Part shown: positions 8,673-16,805 of the stretch, one piece after another
How the letters are laid out: every line of letters starts with the position of its first letter
How positions within the stretch are numbered: position 1 is the stretch's first letter
NCBI GenBank assembly: GCA_900110395.1
Contig: FODP01000022.1
Location: forward strand, 1-64,000
DNA from: Rhodospirillales bacterium URHD0017
GTDB lineage: Bacteria; Pseudomonadota; Alphaproteobacteria; Reyranellales; Reyranellaceae
Direction of reading: 5' to 3'
Length of the DNA: 64,000 bases
Notes under the pieces: model-generated
The model's input: the letters and a program-made list of their open reading frames with translations, nothing else
Databases searched by the model: none
Told to the model about the DNA's origin: nothing
Translations under genes and position numbers: made by a program

Positions 8673-9332
8673 ATGACCTTGCGAGGCCTGCCGACCGCGG
8701 TCTGCCTGGTGGCGGCGCTTGCCATCTGCACGACCGCTCCGCCTGCCTGGACAGCCGACCATGACACCAGCATCTGCGCAGGCGGTGGTGGCGGTGGTGG
8801 CGGCGGTGGCGGTGGCGGAGGCGGCGGCGGCGGCTCCGGCGGCGGTGGAGGCGGCGGCTCCGGCGGCGGTGGAGGCGGCGGCTCCGGCGGTGGTGGTGGC
8901 GGCGGCTCCGGCGGTGGTGGTGGCGGCGGCTCCAGCGGCGGCGGCGGTGGAGGCGGAAGCGGAAGCTCCGGTGGGGGCGGTTCCGGCGCCAGCGGCGGAG
9001 CGGGCGGCAGCACGGGGAGCACCGGCGGCACGGCGGCGGCAAGCAGCGCCGTCGGCGTCGGGCCGGCCAACAGCGTCGCTCCCACCCACGATGGCGGATT
9101 CGGGGTCGGTATTGGCGCCGGAATCGGCGGTGTAGGCAACGGTGGCATCGGCGGCAACGGCGTTGGCGGCGTCGATGCGGGCGGCGCGCCGTCCGGCGCG
9201 ACTTCCTTGCAAGGCAGCGCCCGGCCCTATTCCCTGCGCGCCATCTATTTCCAGCGCGACCGGTTCAAGAGCAAGGCGGATTGCCTGACGGCCGCCTATA
9301 CCCAGCGCCTGCCGCTCGAAGTCTGTCAATGA
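8673..9332 (+). CDS. Exported glycine-repeat protein
   Basis: A 219-residue protein with a signal peptide (TLRGLPTAVCLVAALAICTTAPPAWTA) from the ATG at 8673. TTG 8631 in the same frame is a less likely start. A short DTSICA segment is followed by nearly 80 residues of glycine runs broken by single serines in a heptaglycine-serine period, then a GIGAGIGGVGNGG region. A compact C-terminal piece, YSLRAIYFQRDRFKSKADC...C, has two cysteines and resembles short secreted domains with a DCLTAA helix. The gene overlaps the TonB-like gene by ATGA, implying coupled translation. It is probably periplasmic or surface-associated. No known family is recognised. Confidence 0.7.
   Translation: MTLRGLPTAVCLVAALAICTTAPPAWTADHDTSICAGGGGGGGGGGGGGGGGGGSGGGGGGGSGGGGGGGSGGGGGGGSGGGGGGGSSGGGGGGGSGSSGGGGSGASGGAGGSTGSTGGTAAASSAVGVGPANSVAPTHDGGFGVGIGAGIGGVGNGGIGGNGVGGVDAGGAPSGATSLQGSARPYSLRAIYFQRDRFKSKADCLTAAYTQRLPLEVCQ
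8781..8990 (+). repeat. Glycine-codon tandem repeat (24-bp units)
   Basis: Low-complexity GGC/GGT runs with a TCC or AGC serine codon about every eighth codon. Five successive heptaglycine-serine units are nearly identical at the DNA level. It lies inside the exported glycine-repeat gene and is prone to length variation by slippage. Confidence 0.85.
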
Positions 9333-10288
9333 TCGACGAATCCGACGACGTCACGACCTGGCGCTTCCAGCGCATGTCGGCGCTGGCCATCGTTGGCTCG
9401 GCCATGCTGCATGCGACGGCGCTGGCGACGCTGCTGCCCGAGGCGCCGCCCCGCCAGGAGCGCCTCACCGAGCAGGCGATCGAGCTCACGCTCGAGCGGC
9501 CGACCGCGCAGTTCGAGGCGCCGGCCGTACCGGCCGCCGAGCAGGCCGCGCAGAGGCTGCCGTCCGGCGCATCGTCGTTCGCCCCCGCGGCCCGTGCCCC
9601 CGGCCCGTCGGAGGCCGCGTCGGCGCCGATGCCCGCGCCGGCCGAGCCGAACCTTGCCCTCACCCTGCCGTCGGCCGAGCCGCCGCCGCCACCGGCCGTC
9701 CGCGACTTCGGCACCAGCGCCGCGCCGCCAGGGCCGCTCCTCACTCTCGAGACGATGGTTCCCGCCCTCGATGCGCCGCCGATGGTCAGCGGCCGCGACA
9801 TTGCGCGCACCGCGCCTAGCGCACTCGCCAGGTCGGCGCTCATGCAGGACCGCCCTCAGGCACCGCCGCCGCAGCAGGTCGTGCGGCAGGTCGCACCGAA
9901 GCGGGCATCGCAGCAGAACGAGTCCGATCGCGCCGGCGGCCCGTCGCCGGGCGCGGCCGCGCCGGTGACGCGCACCGCGGCAAGCTACAGCGCCCACCAG
10001 GCACAGCAGGACTACCTGCTGCAGATCGTGCGCCGGCTGTCGCAGGCGCGCTTCACGCCGGCGACGCGCGAAGCGCGCGAGCGCGGCCTGGTGGTCGTCC
10101 GCCTGACGATCGGCCGTGACGGCCGGTTGGTCGATGTCGTGCTGGCCAGGCCCAGCGGATCGCCGGCCCTCGACCGCGGTGTCGTGGAGACGATCCGCAA
10201 AGCCTCGCCCTTCGCGCCGCTGCCGGCGGAGCTCGCCGCCGACAGCCATTCGTTCATCGTGCCGATCGACTATGCGCAGGAGCGCTGA
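9329..10288 (+). CDS. TonB-like energy transducer
   Basis: A 319-residue protein starting at the ATG that overlaps the stop of the glycine-repeat gene. After a short cytoplasmic tail it has one membrane helix (MSALAIVGSAMLHATALATLL) with the His seen in TonB anchors, then a long Pro/Ala-rich periplasmic stretch. It ends in a TonB C-terminal domain (residues ~230-319) containing GLVVVRLTIGRDGRLVDVVLARPSGSPALD and a terminal VPIDY strand. TonB couples the proton gradient through ExbB/ExbD to outer-membrane receptors. No exbBD or receptor gene lies nearby. The partner encoded upstream may be a cell-surface substrate. Confidence 0.82.
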   Translation: MIDESDDVTTWRFQRMSALAIVGSAMLHATALATLLPEAPPRQERLTEQAIELTLERPTAQFEAPAVPAAEQAAQRLPSGASSFAPAARAPGPSEAASAPMPAPAEPNLALTLPSAEPPPPPAVRDFGTSAAPPGPLLTLETMVPALDAPPMVSGRDIARTAPSALARSALMQDRPQAPPPQQVVRQVAPKRASQQNESDRAGGPSPGAAAPVTRTAASYSAHQAQQDYLLQIVRRLSQARFTPATREARERGLVVVRLTIGRDGRLVDVVLARPSGSPALDRGVVETIRKASPFAPLPAELAADSHSFIVPIDYAQER

Positions 10289-10352
10289 AGCTGCAGCACG
10301 CGCCAGCGCTCGGCATAGGTGTATTTGATCTAGAATTACCCGCTGCGCGGCC

Positions 10353-10358
10353 TATAGT
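10353..10358 (+). promoter_or_regulatory. -10-like element (TATAGT), candidate leaderless promoter
   Basis: TATAGT ends six bases before the ATG at 10365. Transcription would then begin at or next to the A of the start codon. No Shine-Dalgarno sequence is present and a -35 is unclear. Confidence 0.4.
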
Positions 10359-10364
10359 GGCGGC

Positions 10365-11336
10365 ATGAGATCAGCGCTTCTCGCCGGCCTGGCGCTCGCC
10401 ACTTCCGCCACCACCGCCCTCGCCCAGCTGCCCGATCCGCGGCCCGACCTTGCGATCGCGGGCATCGTCAACAGCGGCGTGCGCGTGGGCATCGGCGAGA
10501 CTTTCTTCTACGCGGTGACCGCGCGCAATGCCGGCAGCACGCCGTGCAACTGGGTCAACCTCACGCTCAAGCTGCCGGGCGAGGTCGACCTGGTCAGCGC
10601 CACCTCAGGAGCGCCGCTCATCTGCGGGCAGGATGCCGCCATCCGCATCGTCGGCCTGCCGTTCGACGTCGCCTGCCGCGGCGGTCCGGGCTTCTTCCTG
10701 ATGCCCGGCAGCACGGTCACCGCGACCTTCACGGTGCGCGCGCTGCGCGCCGCTCCCAGCGTCACCGCCACCGCGGTCGCCGATCCCGGCAACGTCTGCT
10801 TCGAAGCCAACGAGGCCAACAACACCGCGACCAGCACGGCCACCGCCCTGATCCTGCGGCCGCGCCTGCAGGTGACGCAGAACAAGCCGTTCGCGCCGTC
10901 CATCCCCGCGCCGCCGGGGCGTGGGCCCGGCAGCCAGATCTTTCCCGTGACGATCACCAACCTCGGCCCTGGCCCCGCGATCAACGTGGCGCTGGCCGTC
11001 ACGCAAGGCTACATCGTTTCCGGCAGCAGCTACACCGGCCCGGAAATCGCCGTTGCCTACAAGGGCCAGCGCGCGGCAGAAGGCCAGACGCCGTCAAACC
11101 AGATCCCACCCGACTGCTCGACGACTCGAAGAACCGATCTCAACATCATCACGCGCAGTTGCCTGATGCTCCTGGTGCTGCAGCCCGGCGAGATGCTGCA
11201 GGTCCACTACAGGTGGTTCCCCTGCCCGAATCCCGGGGGAACGCCCGTCCTGCCGCCCGCCATTCACATCGGCACGGCCGACGAGCTGGCGGGCAGCGAC
11301 CACGTTGTAAATCTCTTGCTGGCCTGCACGTTCTGA
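10365..11336 (+). CDS. Secreted CARDB/DUF11-like repeat protein
   Basis: A 323-residue protein with a Sec signal (MRSALLAGLALATSATTALAQ). The mature part holds two immunoglobulin-like modules of the CARDB/DUF11 type: PDLAIAGIVNSG...YAVTARNAGSTPCNW (about residues 28-160, ending in FEANEANNTATS) and RLQVTQNKPFAPS...FPVTITNLGPGPAINV (about 165-323). Such modules usually mediate adhesion or protein binding at the surface. Several cysteines suggest periplasmic disulfides. There is no sortase or membrane anchor. It stands alone between the tonB-like gene and the converging M20 peptidase gene, and its own promoter may give a leaderless transcript. Confidence 0.65.
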   Translation: MRSALLAGLALATSATTALAQLPDPRPDLAIAGIVNSGVRVGIGETFFYAVTARNAGSTPCNWVNLTLKLPGEVDLVSATSGAPLICGQDAAIRIVGLPFDVACRGGPGFFLMPGSTVTATFTVRALRAAPSVTATAVADPGNVCFEANEANNTATSTATALILRPRLQVTQNKPFAPSIPAPPGRGPGSQIFPVTITNLGPGPAINVALAVTQGYIVSGSSYTGPEIAVAYKGQRAAEGQTPSNQIPPDCSTTRRTDLNIITRSCLMLLVLQPGEMLQVHYRWFPCPNPGGTPVLPPAIHIGTADELAGSDHVVNLLLACTF

Positions 11337-11375
11337 ACGACACGGGCTGAACGACACGGGCTGAACGACGCGGGC
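11334..11375 (+). repeat. 14-bp tandem repeat, three copies
   Basis: TGAACGACACGGGC is repeated at 11334-11347 and 11348-11361, with a third copy at 11362-11375 differing by one base. The first copy begins with the stop codon of the upstream gene. It lies in the short gap between converging genes. Confidence 0.85.
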
Positions 11376-11380
11376 GTTGG

Positions 11381-12643
11381 TCAGCCGCCAGCGAGAAAAT
11401 CCCATGCCGCGAGCGCATGGACCTTCATGACGTGATGGAACTCCGCCAGGCTGACGCTCTCATCGACGCCGCCCATGCCGGCGGGTGAGCAGCCATAGAC
11501 GAACGCCGGCACGCCCCTGGTGCGCCAGAAGCGCGTGTCGGTGCCGCCCAGGCTGACGATGGGCTGCGGCGGGGCGTCGAGCAGCGCGCCGGCACGGCGC
11601 AGGAGATGGCCCATCATCTCGTGCGTGGGATCGGAGACGTTGGCTTCGGGACCGCCCGGCAGCAGCTCCTCGAAGCGCGTGCCGGGATGGCGCCTGGCGA
11701 TCTCGGCAACCCTGCCCAGAACCGCGGCGCGGCTGATGCCGACGGGAAGGCGGAAATCGACTTCGAGCACGCAGTCGGGCGGCAGCATGTTGATCTTCAC
11801 CCCGCCCTGGATGGTGCCGATATTGACCGAGACGCGGCGCGTCACGTCGGCAGCGCCCGCCCCCAGCGACAGCTCGGCGGCCGCCCGCACTTCCGGCCTG
11901 TCGAGGGTGGCTCGTACGGTGGCCGGCTCGTCGGGCGCCATCTTCTCGATCGCGAGCAGATCCTGGATCAGCGCCGCCGCCACCTTGTTGGCGCTGCCAC
12001 CGGTGTGGGGGTAGGCGCTGTGGCCGCCCTTCACGGCGATGGTGAAGCGCAGCCACAGCATGCATTTCTCGCCGAAGCGCACGGTGGCAAGCCCGCTCGG
12101 CTCGCTGTTCAGCACGCAGTCGCCGGTCACGTCCTTGGCGCATTTCTCCAGCAGCCAGGCGGTGCCCCACTTGCCGCCGGTCTCCTCGTCCGACACCACG
12201 GTGAGCGTGACGCGGCCGGAGAGGTCGGCGCGCAGGCGATGGAGATAGGCGAAGGCGAACAAGAGGGCCGTGGTGCCGCATTTCATGTCGACGGTGCCGC
12301 GGCCGTGCAGGCGGCCGTCAGAAATGTCGCCCGACCAGGGATCGCGCTGCCAGGTGGCGCGGTCGCCGACCGGGAAGACGTCGAGATGGCCGTTCAGCAC
12401 CAGATGGCGGCCGGGACCTCTTCCGCCCTCGAAACTGGCGATGATGTTGGGATTGTTGGCCTTGGGCGCCTCGGTGCGATGAGCGATGCCTTCCTTGTCC
12501 AAAAAGGCGCGGAAGAAGTCGGCGGCCTGACGCGTGTCGCCCGGCGGGTTGGCGGTATCGATGCGCGCAAAACGCTGCAGGAAATCGACCTGGCGGTCGC
12601 GCTCCGACTTGAGAAAGCCCAGCAGCTCGGCTTCCGTGGTCAT
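11381..12643 (-). CDS. M20 family metallopeptidase (ArgE/DapE type)
   Basis: A 420-residue cytoplasmic dizinc hydrolase. The HLVLNGHLDVFPVG segment carries the first metal histidine and the catalytic Asp, GTVDMKCG the bridging Asp, and SDEETGG the catalytic Glu pair. A HSAYPHTGGSANK loop marks the dimerisation lid, and the late SLGGTDTRFW and SVSLAEFHHVMKV contain further ligands. The family removes acyl or peptidyl groups from amino acids (acetylornithine deacetylase, succinyl-diaminopimelate desuccinylase, carboxypeptidases). Its ATG overlaps the stop of the imidazolonepropionase-like gene by four bases, so the two enzymes probably act in one pathway. Confidence 0.88.
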   Translation of the reverse strand: MTTEAELLGFLKSERDRQVDFLQRFARIDTANPPGDTRQAADFFRAFLDKEGIAHRTEAPKANNPNIIASFEGGRGPGRHLVLNGHLDVFPVGDRATWQRDPWSGDISDGRLHGRGTVDMKCGTTALLFAFAYLHRLRADLSGRVTLTVVSDEETGGKWGTAWLLEKCAKDVTGDCVLNSEPSGLATVRFGEKCMLWLRFTIAVKGGHSAYPHTGGSANKVAAALIQDLLAIEKMAPDEPATVRATLDRPEVRAAAELSLGAGAADVTRRVSVNIGTIQGGVKINMLPPDCVLEVDFRLPVGISRAAVLGRVAEIARRHPGTRFEELLPGGPEANVSDPTHEMMGHLLRRAGALLDAPPQPIVSLGGTDTRFWRTRGVPAFVYGCSPAGMGGVDESVSLAEFHHVMKVHALAAWDFLAGG

Positions 12644-13872
12644 GCGCGCGCCAAGTCGGGCGCCGGCGCCTCGTGCACGATCCGGCCGTCCTTGATCACG
12701 GCAAGGCAGGGCGCGCCGCCGATGGGGTAGGCGATGCCGCGCGGATCGTCGGTGTCCCACACCGCGAGGTCGGCCGGGCGGCCGACGGCCAAAAGCCCGG
12801 CGCTCGCCTGCAGGCCGAGCGCCCGCGCGCCGTTCACCGTGAAGCCCTTCAGCGCCTCCTCGGGTGTCAGGCGGAAGAGGAAACAGGCGAGATGCATCTG
12901 CGCCGCCGGCGAGACGGTGGGCGAGCTCACCGGGTTGGAATTGGTGGCGAGCGCCATCGGCACGCCGAGCTCGCGGAAGAGCTTTACCGGCGGCTTCTGC
13001 GTCTCGTTCAGCGAGAAGTGCGCGCCGGCCAGAAGGGTCGCCACGGTGCCAGCCTCGGCCATGGCGCGTACCGTGGCCGCCGAGGCGTATTCGAGATGGT
13101 CGGCCGACAGGCCGCGATGGCGGGCGACCACGGCGCCGGCGCCGAAGTCGGTGTACTGATCGGCGTGCAACTTGACGCCCAGGCCGTACGACCGGGCCTT
13201 GTCGAACAGACGGTCCATCTGCGCGTGGTTGAAGCCCACCTTGTCGCAGAAGCCGTCGACCTGATCGACCAGGCCCTGGCGCACCGCCTCGGGCAGCACC
13301 TCCTCGCACATGAAGGTGACGTAGTCGTCGCGCCGCCCGGCGAACTCGGGCGCGAGGCCATGGGCGCCGAGATAGGTCGAGACCACCGTGACCGGCAGGT
13401 CACGGCCGAGCTGGCGCGACACGCGCATGGTGCGCAGCTCGGTCTCCTTGTCGAGCCCCGCGCCCGACTTGCTCTCGACGGTGGTGACGCCGTTGGCGAT
13501 CAGGCGGCTCATGCGGGCGCGGCTGGCGGCGTAGAGCGCTTCTTCGGTGAGCAGCCGCGTGCGCTTCACCAGGTTGCCGACGCCGCCGCCCGCCGGCTCG
13601 AGATCCCAGCGCTGGCCGCCTTGGCTCAGCACCTCGAAATCCACCAGGCCTTCCTCGCCGTAGACGATGTGGGTGTGAGGATCGACCAGGCCCGGCGTGA
13701 CGACCTTGCCGGAAAGGTCGAGGACCGTGGTAGCCGGCGGCGCCTCGGCCGCCGCTCCGATCCAGGCGATCTTTCCGTTGGCGATGCCGACCGCGCCGTC
13801 GCCCACCAGTCCGAAGGGACAACCGTCGGCCATGGTCGCCACTGCGGCGTTGGTCAGAAGCAAGTCAAACAT
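12640..13872 (-). CDS. hutI: Imidazolonepropionase-like amidohydrolase
   Basis: A 410-residue metal-dependent amidohydrolase, close to the usual ~405 of HutI. The DPHTHIVYG metal motif lies near residues 67-75. HutI-like blocks follow: ESKSGAGLDKETELRTMR, STYLGAHGLAPEF, VDGFCDKVGF, KLHADQYTDFG and ATNSNPVSSPTVS. HutI opens imidazolonepropionate to formiminoglutamate in histidine breakdown. No hutU, hutH or hutG is in sight, and the coupled partner is an M20 peptidase, so it may act on a related cyclic amide. The ATG at 13872 is chosen; another in-frame ATG at 13887 adds five residues. Confidence 0.8.
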   Translation of the reverse strand: MFDLLLTNAAVATMADGCPFGLVGDGAVGIANGKIAWIGAAAEAPPATTVLDLSGKVVTPGLVDPHTHIVYGEEGLVDFEVLSQGGQRWDLEPAGGGVGNLVKRTRLLTEEALYAASRARMSRLIANGVTTVESKSGAGLDKETELRTMRVSRQLGRDLPVTVVSTYLGAHGLAPEFAGRRDDYVTFMCEEVLPEAVRQGLVDQVDGFCDKVGFNHAQMDRLFDKARSYGLGVKLHADQYTDFGAGAVVARHRGLSADHLEYASAATVRAMAEAGTVATLLAGAHFSLNETQKPPVKLFRELGVPMALATNSNPVSSPTVSPAAQMHLACFLFRLTPEEALKGFTVNGARALGLQASAGLLAVGRPADLAVWDTDDPRGIAYPIGGAPCLAVIKDGRIVHEAPAPDLARA

Positions 13873-13929
13873 AAGTGACGCTAGCATGGCCTTGTTGGGA
13901 TTCGACAGGCGCAATACTGTCGGTCTCAT

Positions 13930-13935
13930 TAGACT
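13930..13935 (+). promoter_or_regulatory. -10-like element (TAGACT), candidate leaderless promoter
   Basis: TAGACT is followed by six bases and then the ATG at 13942, with no Shine-Dalgarno sequence between. The spacing is identical to the TATAGT, TATACT and TATCAT sites elsewhere in the window. Confidence 0.35.
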
Positions 13936-13941
13936 GCGCCA

Positions 13942-14358
13942 ATGCCGCTCAAGTGGGAAATCTTTCACGACCAGAAGCTGGTCCACATCGTCGCCACGGG
14001 ACGGGTGACGCTGCCGGAAATGGAAGAGCATTTCGACGCGTTGGCGGTGGCCGACGTGTTGCAATACGGCAAGCTGTTCGACGCGAGCGAGGCCGATCCG
14101 ATCTACACCGAGCAGGACGTCATGGCGATGGGCGCCAGGCTCAGCGCCTATACGGCGACGCTGAAGAGCGGACCGCTCGCCGTCATCGGCCTGAACGAAA
14201 AAGCGCGCTCGGCCTTCCGCCGGTTCGTCAACATCTCGCCGGCGAAGCGGCCGGCGCGGATATTCAAGACCGAGGCCGACGCGCGCGCCTGGCTCAAGGA
14301 AGTGGCAGGCCAGGTCGACGACCAGCGCGACCAGCCGTTCCATACGCCGCGAGGCTGA
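13942..14358 (+). CDS. STAS/SpoIIAA-like protein
   Basis: A 138-residue cytoplasmic protein. It opens with a strand pair (WEIFHDQKLVHIVATGRVT) and a helix (LPEMEEHFDALA), then a KLFDASEAD strand before the YTEQDVMAMGARLSAY helix. This is the alternating beta/alpha layout of STAS/SpoIIAA-like proteins. There is no phosphorylatable Ser in the usual position that can be assigned with confidence. It is divergent from the hutI-like gene with 69 bases between starts. The frame-corrected gene at 21743-22158 encodes a protein of exactly the same length with the same opening pattern, so the two are probable paralogues. Ligand and partner are unknown. Confidence 0.65.
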   Translation: MPLKWEIFHDQKLVHIVATGRVTLPEMEEHFDALAVADVLQYGKLFDASEADPIYTEQDVMAMGARLSAYTATLKSGPLAVIGLNEKARSAFRRFVNISPAKRPARIFKTEADARAWLKEVAGQVDDQRDQPFHTPRG

Positions 14359-14361
14359 GCC

Positions 14362-14847
14362 TCAGAGGTCGACACGCTCCTCGGCGAGCGACTTGCGCTC
14401 CTGCATGTTGAAGCGGCCGGCATAGATCGGCCGCTCGCCGGTCGACGGGCCGGGATACTGCACGATCAGGATCTCGCCACCCGTCACGGTATGGAACTCG
14501 CCTTCGAAATGCGGGTCGGGATGATAGAGCATCGTGCCCGGCGGGCAGAGCCGGCCGTCGATCGTGAACTCGCCCTTCAGGATGAGCCAGACCTGGGCGA
14601 AGCCATGATAGTGCTCGGGATGATGCGCCCCCGGCTCGAGCCTCAGGATGCCGGCGTTGGGCGCGGTCGGCTGCTCGGGCGTGGGATGGAACAGCATCTT
14701 GCCGGTCTCGCCCGGCCAGCGGATGGTCTCCCACTCGACCTCGTCGAGATGGCGCACCTGGTAGGGCAGATGATCGCGACGCGAGGCCTCGCGTCCGGTC
14801 TCGAGGGCGGCGTTGGCGGCGGCCGTGTCGGGGATGTGCTTGCTCAT
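14362..14847 (-). CDS. Cupin domain protein
   Basis: A 161-residue single-domain cupin. Motif 1 is GAHHPEHYHGFAQVWLILKGEF, with the HxxH...H...E/Q metal ligands around residues 73-90; motif 2 is PGTMLYHPDPHFEGEFHT. Such proteins are dioxygenases, isomerases, lyases or sugar/acid-binding proteins; the exact activity cannot be read here. Its ATG overlaps the stop of the upstream XRE-cupin regulator by four bases, so the two form an operon in which the regulator probably senses the substrate or product of this enzyme. The substrate is likely a small acid or amine, by analogy only. Confidence 0.8.
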   Translation of the reverse strand: MSKHIPDTAAANAALETGREASRRDHLPYQVRHLDEVEWETIRWPGETGKMLFHPTPEQPTAPNAGILRLEPGAHHPEHYHGFAQVWLILKGEFTIDGRLCPPGTMLYHPDPHFEGEFHTVTGGEILIVQYPGPSTGERPIYAGRFNMQERKSLAEERVDL

Positions 14848-15494
14848 GGCCTGGCTTTCTCCTTCTCGGTCGAGGTTGCGAGATGCCACCAGTCGGGCAC
14901 GTCGGAAGACTCTGCAGGACGCGCCACGGTCATCAGCACGTGCGCCTGGCCGCGGCCGGCATTCTCCGCCCGATGCGGCAGCTGCGAATCGATCAAAATC
15001 CCATCGCCCGGCTTCAGCCGGTGGGTCACGCCGTCGACATGGAACAGCACCTCGCCGGACAGCACATAGCAATGCTCCTGGCCGGGATGGGAGACCGTGG
15101 CAGGCATGCCCTTGGCCCGCGGGAAAACGAGATGGAAGACCTCCAGCCGGTCGAGCGGCGCGCCGCCGCCGAGATGGCGGAAGCGATAGCCGGTGGCGGC
15201 GACGTCTTTCAGATTGGCGCCGCCACCGCGATGGACGGCGACCCGCGTCCGGGCCGGCGCGCTGGCACTGTGGAACAGCTCGTGCAGGCCGAGCCCGAGC
15301 GCCTCGGCAAGCTGGATCAGGTTGGCGATCGAGGCCACCGCCTGGCCGCGCTCCAGCCGGGAGAGGAAGCTTTCAGACAGGCCGGCCTGACGCGCCACCG
15401 ACGCCAGCGTCGCGCCGGCGCCGGTGCGCGCCGAGCGCAGGCGATTGCCGATGTCCCGTGTGGTCTGGGCGACCTTGTCCATGCCGGGGAGCAT
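14844..15494 (-). CDS. XRE family regulator with C-terminal cupin sensor
   Basis: A 216-residue repressor-type protein. A helix-turn-helix occupies residues ~15-70 (IGNRLRSARTGAGATLASVARQAGLSES split by SFLSRLERG). A cupin domain follows from ~110 on (GQEHCYVLSGEVLFHVDGV, PGDGILIDSQLPHRAEN). This is the SutR/PuuR-like design in which the cupin binds a small effector. The ATG at 15494 is preceded by GGGGAG; a TTG further upstream is in frame but less likely. It overlaps the cupin gene by ATGA and is divergent from sorA with about 80 bases between starts, so it could regulate either. Confidence 0.85.
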   Translation of the reverse strand: MLPGMDKVAQTTRDIGNRLRSARTGAGATLASVARQAGLSESFLSRLERGQAVASIANLIQLAEALGLGLHELFHSASAPARTRVAVHRGGGANLKDVAATGYRFRHLGGGAPLDRLEVFHLVFPRAKGMPATVSHPGQEHCYVLSGEVLFHVDGVTHRLKPGDGILIDSQLPHRAENAGRGQAHVLMTVARPAESSDVPDWWHLATSTEKEKARP

Positions 15495-15574
15495 GGCCGG
15501 GACTTTCTCCCCATGCAAGTCTACTTTCTTTAACGGAAAGCCAGCAAACGAGTCGGGATAGGCTAAAAAGAACG

Positions 15575-16798
15575 ATGCGCCAGAAAACCGTTACGACGCG
15601 ACGATCTTTCCTCGGGCAAGCCGGTGCCGGAGGCCTTGCGCTGGTTTCCGGTTCCGCCTGGGCTGGCCCATCGGTCGAGCTGCCCCTGCCCGGCGGACCG
15701 CGCGAGCGCGCGCTGACTACGGCCTTCCCGCAGAAGGCGACGATGATCCTGCAGCGCACGCGGCCGCCGCTGCTCGAGACGCCGTTCGAGGTCTTCGACC
15801 GCGGCGTCTTCACGCCCAACGATCAGTTCTACGTACGCTGGCACTGGGCCGTCATCCCGACGGAGATCGACGTCCAGGGCTTCCGCCTTTCAGTGAGCGG
15901 CCATGTCGACAAGGAGCTGTCGCTCAGCCTCAAGGACATTGTCGACGGCTTGCCGCGGGTCGAGCTGGCGGCGGTCAACCAGTGCTCGGGCAACTCGCGT
16001 GGCTTCTCGCAGCCGGCGGTGCCCGGCGCGCAATGGGGCAACGGCGCCATGGGCAACGCCAGGTGGATGGGCGTGCGGCTCAAGGACGTGCTTGATCGGG
16101 CCGGCGTTAAGCCGGGCGCCCTCAGGGTACGCTTCGCCGGCCTCGACCAGCCGGTGGTCGACGGCGCGCCGAAATTCATGAAGTCCCTGGCGCTCGAGCA
16201 TGCGCGCGACGGCGAGGTGATGATCGCCTACGCCATGAACGGCGAGCAGCTGCCGCTGCTGAACGGCTTTCCGCTCAGGCTGGTCGTCCCCGGGTGGTAC
16301 TCGACCTACTGGGTGAAGATGCTCGACCGCATCGAGGTGATCGCCACGGAAGACGAGAATTTCTGGACCAGGAACGCCTATCTCATTCCCGATACGCCCG
16401 GCGCCAACATGACGCCGGGACAGACCGGCGTGAAGATGGTGCCGATCAACAGGATGGTGCCGCGCTCCTTCGTCACCAATCTCAAGGACGGCGCCACGCT
16501 CAAGGCCGGCGCGCCGACGCTTGTGCGCGGCATCGCCTTCGGCGGCTCGGCCGGCGTCACGGCCGTCGACATCTCGCTCGACGATGGCGCCAGCTGGCGG
16601 CCGACGACACTCGGTCAGGACGAGGGCAAGTACAGCTTCCGCCAGTGGCAGACCGAGATCGCGCCGCCGGCCGGCCCGGTGTCGGTCATGGTCCGCTGCA
16701 CCAACAGCGATGGCCTCGCCCAGCCCAGGACGATGAACTGGAACTCGGGCGGCTTCATGCACAACGCCATCGAAATCCTCCACCTGACCGCGGCATGA
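15575..16798 (+). CDS. sorA: Sulfite dehydrogenase, molybdenum subunit (SorA type)
   Basis: A 407-residue protein with a Tat signal (TTRRSFLGQAG). The sulfite-oxidase fold follows: FTPNDQFYVRWHW, the molybdenum-ligating cysteine in NQCSGNSRG (Cys ~137), GAMGNARWMGVRLKDVL, GFPLRLVVPGWY with the substrate-site arginine, and a C-terminal immunoglobulin-like domain rich in SLDDGASWRP. It oxidises sulfite to sulfate in the periplasm and passes electrons to a c-type cytochrome. That cytochrome gene begins seven bases downstream. The pair matches the SorAB system, used to detoxify or gain energy from sulfite. A terminal HNAIEILHL is intact. Confidence 0.88.
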   Translation: MRQKTVTTRRSFLGQAGAGGLALVSGSAWAGPSVELPLPGGPRERALTTAFPQKATMILQRTRPPLLETPFEVFDRGVFTPNDQFYVRWHWAVIPTEIDVQGFRLSVSGHVDKELSLSLKDIVDGLPRVELAAVNQCSGNSRGFSQPAVPGAQWGNGAMGNARWMGVRLKDVLDRAGVKPGALRVRFAGLDQPVVDGAPKFMKSLALEHARDGEVMIAYAMNGEQLPLLNGFPLRLVVPGWYSTYWVKMLDRIEVIATEDENFWTRNAYLIPDTPGANMTPGQTGVKMVPINRMVPRSFVTNLKDGATLKAGAPTLVRGIAFGGSAGVTAVDISLDDGASWRPTTLGQDEGKYSFRQWQTEIAPPAGPVSVMVRCTNSDGLAQPRTMNWNSGGFMHNAIEILHLTAA

Positions 16799-16805
16799 GG
16801 GGCGC

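Noticed and set aside
8781..8990. Tandem repeats that might suggest a CRISPR-like array
   Set aside because: Units are 24 bp, in frame and without unique spacers. They encode glycine runs in an exported protein.
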